Origin: Syntrophus gentianae
GTDB taxonomy: Bacteria > Desulfobacterota > Syntrophia > Syntrophales > Syntrophaceae
DNA: 64,000 nucleotides
Direction of reading: 5' to 3'
Assembly: GCF_900109885.1 (NCBI RefSeq)
Contig: NZ_FOBS01000013.1
Coordinates: 1 to 64,000 of the forward strand
Shown: piece by piece, positions 54,909 to 64,000 of the stretch
How positions within the stretch are numbered: the first letter of the stretch is position 1
Layout: each line of letters starts with the position of its first letter
Notes under the pieces: generated by a model
What the model was told of the DNA's origin: nothing
The model's input: only the letters and a program-made list of their open reading frames with translations
Databases searched by the model: none
Made by a program: the position numbers and the translations under genes

Positions 54909-55199
54909 ATGTTTATCGTCCTGATCAACTTCCCATCGATTAAAGCAGGTAAGGAAGCCGAGTTCGAGGAATGGTTTGCCTGGTCAAACCAACAGTTTGC
55001 CCGCTTTAATGGTTTTGTTGGCAGGCGGCTTTTAAAGCCCATCGGAGGCGGCCGTTATGCAGCGGTCGTAGAATTTGAATCTGAGGATAATTTCAGGGCA
55101 ATGCACGGAAGCGCCGAGCATGACGAAGCCGGCGACCGTGTCCGCCCTCTTTTGCAGGGCAGCCCGACCCCCCAGTTTTACGAAGTGATCGTCGAATAG
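54909..55199 (+). CDS. Antibiotic biosynthesis monooxygenase (ABM)-fold small protein
   Basis: A 96-residue ferredoxin-like alpha/beta protein with the ABM-type pattern: FIVLINFPSIKAGKEAEFEEWF, then FNGFVGRRLLK, YAAVVEFES, and a final FYEVIVE strand. Members are quinol or haem monooxygenases, or have no known enzyme role. A CGGAGGTGA site lies seven bases before the ATG at 54909, so the longer frame from 54885 is not used. It stands alone, and its substrate is unknown. Confidence 0.75.
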   Translation: MFIVLINFPSIKAGKEAEFEEWFAWSNQQFARFNGFVGRRLLKPIGGGRYAAVVEFESEDNFRAMHGSAEHDEAGDRVRPLLQGSPTPQFYEVIVE

Positions 55200-55292
55200 A
55201 AATAGGGAGAAGAAAGTCGGCAGAAGATCGGCGAAGCTCTCTTGAGAAGAGGTGCGCATTGTCTGCAGAGGAATCTCACGATGGATCTACCC

Positions 55293-56213
55293 TTATATCT
55301 TGAGGACGTTTTGAATGAACAGTCCTACCACGACGCTTATTCCGAAAAGGAGCCCCAGGATTTTAAAGACCTCCTGCTTCTCTTTTTCCTCTCTGAACAA
55401 AACGAGGATTCCCAGTCCGGCCCCTGCACATAGACCGGCGATCATCGATCCGTAGGTAATGGCGCCTTTGAGATACAGCTCCGTTATGGCGACAGATGCC
55501 GCACAGTTTGGTATCAATCCCACCAACGCCGCCACAAAGGGCTGCAGAAAGCTCTGTCCAAGAAACAATTTTCCGAAGGCTTCTTCCCCCATATAATAAA
55601 CGGCGCCGTTGATCAACAGGGAGATGGCGAAGATAAAAGCGAATATCTTCGTCGTATGAATCATCGGGTGGAGAAAAATCTCTCTGGGGTTGAAGTGCTC
55701 TGCAGAGGGACTTGTGCTGTGACCGCAGCAGGCTTCCTGGTCCAGGACGATTTCGTGATGGTGACTTACATCGTCCTGGCCCAGGGCACAAACGTTGATG
55801 TGGTCAAGGATGGTTTGATTACTCTTTCTAAAAAGCAAATCAAGAGAATAACCCGCAACCAGGCCAATCCCCATCTTTGTCAACAGGAGAGGCCAGATGA
55901 GTCCAGCCTTATCGGGACGGGCCAGAATAATCGGAATCGCCTCATCTGAGGTCGAAAGATAGACGGCCAGCAGGGTTCCGATCGTCAAAAGTCTCTGGGT
56001 GTACAGAGCCGTCGCAACGACGGAAATGCCGCACTGCGGCAGGCTGCCGGCCACGGCCCCCACGGTGGGACCTGCGGCTCCCGCTTTTTGGACAAAGGCG
56101 ATGATCCTGCTGCCGAACTTGTATTCAACAAGTTCTATCCCGATATAAATGACCAGCAGGAGCGGGACCATCGTGATCGTATCCTTGAAGGCGTCTAAGA
56201 AAACATCGTACAC
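55293..56213 (-). CDS. Putative 10-TM heavy-metal exporter (ArsP_2-like)
   Basis: A 306-residue permease with about eight to ten hydrophobic segments in two repeats, each with a CG/CA motif after a Pro (GSLPQCGISVVATALYT and GLIPNCAASVAITELYL). This is typical of the putative arsenic/manganese exporter family. A hydrophilic middle loop contains SHHHE, ACCGH and AEH, likely metal ligands. The GTG start has AAAGGTG upstream. It lies 18 bases after the Fur-family gene, so a metal-responsive export module is likely. The metal is not known. Confidence 0.82.
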   Translation of the reverse strand: MYDVFLDAFKDTITMVPLLLVIYIGIELVEYKFGSRIIAFVQKAGAAGPTVGAVAGSLPQCGISVVATALYTQRLLTIGTLLAVYLSTSDEAIPIILARPDKAGLIWPLLLTKMGIGLVAGYSLDLLFRKSNQTILDHINVCALGQDDVSHHHEIVLDQEACCGHSTSPSAEHFNPREIFLHPMIHTTKIFAFIFAISLLINGAVYYMGEEAFGKLFLGQSFLQPFVAALVGLIPNCAASVAITELYLKGAITYGSMIAGLCAGAGLGILVLFREEKEKQEVFKILGLLFGISVVVGLFIQNVLKI

Positions 56214-56231
56214 GGATTCACCTTTCCCGAT

Positions 56232-56669
56232 CTATGGATTATTGCAGCGGCACAAACGGCAGAGGCCACTGATACTGATATGTTCGATGGAAACACCCTG
56301 TTGATCGATCATCTTCTTTAATGGGCCGCTCAGGACGAAAGAGGTCATGCAGATCATTCTGCCGCAGGCCCGACAGATGAAATGGGGATGGGACGGCGAA
56401 AAAGCGTTCGCCCTTTCGTAATAGTGAATGCCCCGCCTGGACTCGAACTCCCGGATCATGCCTTTCCGGGTGAAGGAAGAGAGAATCCTGTACACGGTTA
56501 CCCTGTTAATCTTCTGTGGACTTCCAAGGCGCAGAAAAATATCATTTGCCGTGAGGGGAGAATCCGCGGAATTCAGAATATTGAGAACGGCCAGGCGTTG
56601 AGCTGTTTTGCGAAGGCCCGCCTCCCTGAGAGCTCCTACGGCAGCGGAGGATGACGTCTCTGCTTTCAT
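56232..56669 (-). CDS. Fur-family metalloregulator
   Basis: About 145 residues from the ATG at 56669. A winged-helix DNA-binding domain (GLRKTAQRLAVLNILNSADS, NRVTVYRILSSF) precedes a dimerisation domain with HPHFICRACGRMI and a terminal CRLCRC, the two CxxC pairs of the structural zinc site. The group (Fur, Zur, Mur, PerR) cannot be fixed by eye. A longer start at 56759 would add 30 residues, but a TTGCAA-type palindrome lies in that stretch, so it is probably the promoter. The downstream exporter suggests control of metal efflux or repression by that metal. Confidence 0.85.
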   Translation of the reverse strand: MKAETSSSAAVGALREAGLRKTAQRLAVLNILNSADSPLTANDIFLRLGSPQKINRVTVYRILSSFTRKGMIREFESRRGIHYYERANAFSPSHPHFICRACGRMICMTSFVLSGPLKKMIDQQGVSIEHISISGLCRLCRCNNP

Positions 56670-56687
56670 GGGACCGTCATACAATAG

Positions 56688-56704
56688 TTGCAACTCATTT
56701 GCAA
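56688..56704. promoter_or_regulatory. Candidate Fur-family operator TTGCAACTCATTTGCAA
   Basis: Two self-complementary TTGCAA hexamers are separated by five bases, giving a near-palindrome of 17 bases. It lies 19 bases upstream of the preferred Fur-family start, suggesting autoregulation of the regulator-exporter operon. Confidence 0.5.
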
Positions 56705-56966
56705 ATAGAATCCATCCTGGGAACATCTCCCGCAATTCCCGGCTGACAGGGTCCTTCATCGCCCCTTGATGAACTTGTTACTGCCGCTGTAACCGGCACC
56801 CCTGAGTTCGACCATTTCGAAACGAAAAATCCTTCCTCCAGCGGAGGGTGTCTCATTAAACATCTTATAATTTTAATGATTTTTCAACTTTATTGGGATA
56901 TAAAATAATGTCACTGACCAACTAATGATTCCAAATATCCATATCAACACGCAAGGGAGGTTTCTT

Positions 56967-57992
56967 ATGCAAATCGACATGCACTACGGAGCGATATACT
57001 ACCTGGCCAGTTTGGCTGGAATTGGAGAAGAGGAAGCAGAAAAAATTGCCTGGTCATCCCAGTTTGTCGATGATGCGGAGTTTGGAGGCACAGTGCAGTT
57101 CAGCGATGGCCAAGGCTGCATATGCAGCAACTCTGCACATCGGTATATCACAGACAACATGAGTGCTCATGGGAGACTGGTATGGATTCCTTACCATTTT
57201 GTTCCGGATACAAAAACCCAAGGTTCTTTTCTTGATAGATTGAAGTGCAAGCAAAACAGTGACCTGGCTGGGGCTGCGGTACAGGCGGCATTGGACGAGA
57301 CAGATTCCATTTCCCGGCCCTATCGTTTTGGTGTTGCGCTTCATGCATACGCCGATACCTGGTCGCACTACGAGTTTACCGGCCTCTGGTCTGACTCCAA
57401 CCTCATAGACCACGTTGAACCCGTCAATGTTGGTCAGAATTGGTGGGAGTCGTTGAAAGCCGATGCCGGCAGCGTTTACGCAACTCTGAAAGGGAGACAG
57501 GAAAGCGCCCTCGGACATCTCCTGGCTGACAAGTGCCCGGATCTTCCTTACCTCGTGTGGCGATATCGCGTCACCGCAGGATTGGGCCTGATCCCCAGAA
57601 ACAACCCGGAAGATTACCGGAAGGCCATGAGGGCCATATACTCATACATGATTTCGTACTCGGGATCCGCTTTGACCCCGGATATTCCCCAGGAGCACGA
57701 AAAAATCTTGAATGTACTGATTGAACAGCAGGAAGATGATCCCGGGAAGCGACTCTCGCAGTGGAGCAAGGCCATCTCCAGGAAATTCCACAGGGCACTC
57801 CCCGAGTATCAAGAGGAAAAGTGGATTGACGATGCCTTGGGAAAGAAATGGAAAAAGGACAAGTGCATCATTTCCGATGCCACCTATCATAGTTTTATCA
57901 AAAGTCATTACTGGCAGTTCTGCGAAGCACTCCGGAAACATTCGGACATTATTGTGTCACTATTAGCCAGGCAAGGATTGTATCTCGTTTAG
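56967..57992 (+). CDS. DUF6765-like protein of unknown function
   Basis: A 341-residue cytoplasmic-looking protein. It starts MQIDMHYGAIYYLASLAGIG and contains IAWSSQFVDDAEFGG, HRYITDNM and a His-rich segment GVALHAYADTWSHYEFTG. The Asp/His pattern resembles the metal sites of phospholipase C/P1 nuclease-type helical proteins, so a metal-dependent hydrolase is possible. The domain assignment (DUF6765) is from memory of the N-terminal pattern. GGGAGG lies six bases before the ATG at 56967. It is a single gene between the regulator and a radical SAM gene. Confidence 0.65.
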   Translation: MQIDMHYGAIYYLASLAGIGEEEAEKIAWSSQFVDDAEFGGTVQFSDGQGCICSNSAHRYITDNMSAHGRLVWIPYHFVPDTKTQGSFLDRLKCKQNSDLAGAAVQAALDETDSISRPYRFGVALHAYADTWSHYEFTGLWSDSNLIDHVEPVNVGQNWWESLKADAGSVYATLKGRQESALGHLLADKCPDLPYLVWRYRVTAGLGLIPRNNPEDYRKAMRAIYSYMISYSGSALTPDIPQEHEKILNVLIEQQEDDPGKRLSQWSKAISRKFHRALPEYQEEKWIDDALGKKWKKDKCIISDATYHSFIKSHYWQFCEALRKHSDIIVSLLARQGLYLV

Positions 57993-58048
57993 CGACGGAA
58001 CCGGGGGCTCGGTCACACTTGACCTGTCATTTGGGGATACAGGAAAGA

Positions 58049-58792
58049 ATGATTATCCGGGAGATTTTTGCCAAATCCGTCCTCTCCAAATCTCAGGTGT
58101 ACGACTATGCCCTCAATCCCTACGTGGGCTGCAGCCATGGATGTCGGTACTGCTATGCGGCGTTCATGAAACGGTTTACCGGTCACAAGGAAAAATGGGG
58201 AGACTTCGTTGATGTCAAGATCAATGCTCCAGAGCTGCTGGCCGGAGAAATCAAGAAGAAAGGGATGGGCAGGGTCTGGATCAGCGGTGTCTGCGATCCT
58301 TACCAGGCTGTAGAAAAGAAGTATCGGCTGACGCGCAGATGCATCGAGATCCTTTTGGAAAATTCCTGGCCGGTGACGATCCAGACGAAATCCTCTCTCG
58401 TCTTGCGGGATATCGAAATCCTGGAAAGGGGAAAAGACGTCGAAGTCGGCTTTTCCATCACAACGGCGGATGAAAGAATCCGGAATCTCTTCGAGCCTGG
58501 CGCCGCTCCGATTCAGGCAAGAATTTCCTCCCTGGATACTCTGCATTCCAGAAAAATTCGAACTTTTGCCATGATCGCCCCGCTTCTCCCTGGTGCTGAG
58601 GGATTGGATGAAGAACTATCGGGAAAGGTCGATTACGTCCTGATTGACCGGCTCAATTATTCCTATGCCAATCAGATTTACAGGGAAAACAAATTGGAAT
58701 GGGCCAAGGAGGATTCTTTTTTCTTTCAGAAGGCCCAGGCGTTGAAGGAAGGATTCGAAAGAAAGGGCATTCCTGTCGAAGTTCTCTTTTGA
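58049..58792 (+). CDS. Radical SAM protein, SPL-like
   Basis: A 247-residue radical SAM enzyme with the cluster motif CSHGCRYCYA at about residues 27-36 and a domain resembling spore photoproduct lyase (GVCDPYQAVEKKYRLTRRC, then EVGFSITTADERI). Many non-spore-formers carry this family, and its role there is unknown; DNA photoproduct repair is not assumed. The start at 58049 has CAGGAAAG a few bases upstream. It is convergent with the amidohydrolase gene. Confidence 0.85.
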   Translation: MIIREIFAKSVLSKSQVYDYALNPYVGCSHGCRYCYAAFMKRFTGHKEKWGDFVDVKINAPELLAGEIKKKGMGRVWISGVCDPYQAVEKKYRLTRRCIEILLENSWPVTIQTKSSLVLRDIEILERGKDVEVGFSITTADERIRNLFEPGAAPIQARISSLDTLHSRKIRTFAMIAPLLPGAEGLDEELSGKVDYVLIDRLNYSYANQIYRENKLEWAKEDSFFFQKAQALKEGFERKGIPVEVLF

Positions 58793-58862
58793 CCATACGC
58801 CAGCGGGGTAAGATACAAGATGCGGCAATGAAGGAAATCCTGCGCAGGCGGGCGTTGGTGAA

Positions 58863-59597
58863 TCATTGGGAACCGGAGGCGGAATCGAGTCCCGTCAGGC
58901 GGCGGAGATTGCCCCCGAGGATGCATTCCCTTTCCCGATCGGGAAGGGGCAGGGAGAGGACCTTCTGGAGTTCATTTTTCATCGTGCCGAAGGGGATGTC
59001 CGACCCGAAGAGAATCCGCTCGGCCCCCACTTCCTCGACGAAGCGCCGGATGGTCTGCGGTGCGGCCAGGGCTGTATCGAAAAAGATGTGCTCATTCTTC
59101 TTGAAGGCGGCGAGGAAATCCAGGGGATTTCCTCCCAGCATCCCCAAGTGGGGAATGATCAGGTTCAGTTTTCCGGAGCGCTTTGCCAGGGCTTCGGTAA
59201 AATTCAGCTCTTCCTCAACGATGAGGGGCAGCCCGACAGCCTCCGATTCCTCCAGAAATTCCGGCAGTTTTGGATCATCAAGGACCTTGTAGTTGGAGGA
59301 ACAATCCGAAATCCCCCGTGTCCAGTGCCATTTTCCCCCGTAAAAACCTTGCTCCCGGGGGATCGTCCGCAGGTCATCGGGGATGTAATAATAGGGGATA
59401 AACTGGGACACGCGGCGGGTTTCGCCCAGGAGTTCCCCGTTGATCCCTTCATCCGCCAAGGCCTGAGAGGGGAAAGGAAAGATCACGATCCGGTCAACAC
59501 CGCTCTGCCGGGCCTGCCGAAGCAGTTCCTCCGTCGTCACGGTCATGCCCATTTGTGCGGAAGCCCCCCAATGGGTGTGAGAATCAATGATTTCCAA
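58863..59597 (-). CDS. Metal-dependent amidohydrolase (amidohydrolase_2 type)
   Basis: A 244-residue TIM-barrel hydrolase with the N-terminal metal motif DSHTHWG, the glutamate stretch LIVEEELNF, the histidine in IIPHLGMLGG, and a late Asp in ILFGSDIPFG. The pattern fits the amidohydrolase_2 group, which includes decarboxylases and hydrolases of small metabolites. It starts 32 bases after the purF stop, so it probably belongs to the carB-purF operon. A link to nucleotide metabolism is possible but unproven. Confidence 0.82.
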   Translation of the reverse strand: MEIIDSHTHWGASAQMGMTVTTEELLRQARQSGVDRIVIFPFPSQALADEGINGELLGETRRVSQFIPYYYIPDDLRTIPREQGFYGGKWHWTRGISDCSSNYKVLDDPKLPEFLEESEAVGLPLIVEEELNFTEALAKRSGKLNLIIPHLGMLGGNPLDFLAAFKKNEHIFFDTALAAPQTIRRFVEEVGAERILFGSDIPFGTMKNELQKVLSLPLPDRERECILGGNLRRLTGLDSASGSQ

Positions 59598-59629
59598 TCG
59601 TCGCCATCCTGCAGCGTGGATGTGTCCTT

Positions 59630-61047
59630 CTATTCCAGACAGAGCTTCTGGATTTCTCCGGGCGGTTGCAGGGGATATTTACCGTTGTAGCAGGCCAGGC
59701 AGAAGGAATCGGGATTCATGTTGGCACTCTTTACCAGCCCCTCCAGACTCAGGTAATGCATGGAATCGAGACCGATGAACCGGGCGATCTCCTCTTCCAT
59801 ATCCCGATTGGCGGCAAGGAGTTCCCCTTTCGCGGAAAAATCGATTCCATAGGGGCAGGGGAAACGGGTCGGCGGACAACTGATCGCCATGTGGATGGAC
59901 TTGGCGCCGTTTTCCCGGAGATAACGGACCCGGTTGCGGCTGGTGGTCCCCCGGACGATGGAATCTTCGACGATCAGAATCTTCTTCCCCGCCATCAGCG
60001 GCTTCACGGGATTCAGCTTCACCCTTACGGCGAAGTCCCGCATGGGCTGGGTCGGCTGAATGAAGGTCCGGCCCACATAGTGGTTGCGGATCATCCCCAT
60101 TTCAAAAGGGAAACCGCTCTCTTCCGCATATCCCAAGGCGGCATAGTTGCCCGAATCGGGAAAGGGCATGACGAAATCGACATCGGGCCGGTATTCCTGA
60201 GCCAAGGCATGGCCGAACCGCTTCCGGCAGAGATAGACGTTCTGCCCGAAGATCTGGCTGTCCGGCCTGGCGAAATAAATAAGCTCAAAGATGCAGTGGG
60301 AATGAGGCATGAGAGGAAAGGGTTTCAGGCTGTGCACCCCCTGCTCATCGATCAGGACAATCTCACCCGGCTCGACGTCCCGCAGATACTGGGCGCCCAC
60401 CAGATCGAAGGCGCAGGTTTCCGACGCCACGACCCAGCCGTCATTGAGACGGCCCAAGGACAGGGGACGGAATCCGCGGGGATCACGAAAGGCGATAATC
60501 GAGTTCCGAGTCAGCATGACGATGCTGTAGGCGCCCTGAACCCTCTGGAGTGCGGCTTTCAAGGCCGGTTCGATGCCCTCCTTCAAGTGCGGCGCCATAA
60601 GGTGCACGATGACCTCACTGTCCATTGTGGACTGGAAGATGGAGCCTGAATCCTCCAGCTCCCGGCGCAGGGACTGGGCATTGATCAGATTACCGTTATG
60701 CCCCAGGGCGTAATATTCTTCCCCGTGATGAACCACGAAAGGCTGGGCGTTGGACAGGGTGGAGGATCCGGTCGTGGAATAGCGGACGTGCCCGATGGCC
60801 AAGGTGCCGGGGAGGCGGGCCAGATTCTCTTCATGGAAGACTTCGGAGGCGAGTCCCATGCCCTTGTGGGTCCGGACCGTGTGCCCATCCGACGCGGCAA
60901 TACCGGCGCTTTCCTGGCCCCGGTGCTGCAGGGCAAAGAGACCGAAAAAGGTGAGACGCGCGGCCTCGGGATGCCCGTACACGGCGAAAACGCCGCAGGC
61001 CTCACGAGGCTTATCTTCGACAAATGGATGATTAGATTCCATGGTTT

Positions 61048-61051
<4 letters not shown>
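59630..61051 (-). CDS. purF: Amidophosphoribosyltransferase
   Basis: Catalyses the first committed step of purine synthesis, PRPP plus glutamine to phosphoribosylamine. After an 18-residue propeptide the catalytic Cys is in [11 protein letters not shown]. The glutaminase part has [12 protein letters not shown]. The PRPP loop reads [17 protein letters not shown]. The late cysteines [15 protein letters not shown] and [13 protein letters not shown] show that this is the Bacillus-type enzyme with a 4Fe-4S cluster and a cleaved leader. The start overlaps the carB stop (ATGA). Pairing with carB joins purine and pyrimidine/arginine supply in one transcript. Confidence 0.95.

Positions 61052-64000
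<2,949 letters not shown>

Overview
The window looks like a chromosomal segment of an anaerobic Gram-negative bacterium, most plausibly a syntrophic member of the former Deltaproteobacteria (Syntrophus/Smithella-like). This is an inference from gene content, not from a database match: a type III glutamine synthetase, split ferredoxin-bearing glutamate synthase parts, an iron-sulfur scaffold paired with a GGGtGRT protein, VPLP-type CTERM surface proteins, AMP-forming acetyl-CoA synthetase, and no aerobic respiratory genes. No tRNA, rRNA or CRISPR array was recognised.

Left part (1-20 kb): an IS3-type transposase remnant at the edge, an aroF-pheA pair, a DEAD-box helicase and a cold-shock protein, two tandem duplicated chemoreceptors ending in GFKDF, a DUF3343 protein, a thioredoxin-fold protein, mutM, a PhoU-like/PiT phosphate pair, small unknown genes, a CTERM protein, a divergent birA/bioB pair sharing a textbook BirA operator, an RlmL-type rRNA methyltransferase and murI.

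Middle (20-42 kb): an L,D-transpeptidase; a hybrid histidine kinase plus HPt protein facing an operon of glycogen phosphorylase, receiver-PP2C phosphatase, STAS antagonist and RsbW-type kinase (a phosphorelay feeding a partner switch); acs; enoyl-CoA hydratase and VanZ; a second CTERM protein; glnN with a 17-bp direct repeat upstream; a methyltransferase; a KaiC-like/PEP-synthase-N fusion of unknown role; and two lipoproteins.

Accessory stretch (42.4-46.9 kb): a REP-associated transposase remnant with GGGACACTTCCCGTAT repeats; the scaffold/GGGtGRT pair behind a consensus promoter; then a 1.5-kb island between two ~187-bp direct repeats. The island holds the 5' end of a decayed group II intron abutting an attC-like hairpin, an exported dienelactone-hydrolase-like gene, and a second attC-like hairpin. 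This reads as an integron gene cassette without an integrase.

Right part (46.9-64 kb): a four-gene operon combining a glutaminase/GXGXG protein, two ferredoxin-FMN synthase proteins (one degenerate) and a GlcD-like FAD/Fe-S oxidoreductase, with no GltD; then a monooxygenase-fold protein, a Fur-family regulator with a metal exporter, a DUF6765-like protein, a radical SAM protein, and a carB-purF-amidohydrolase operon running off the right edge.
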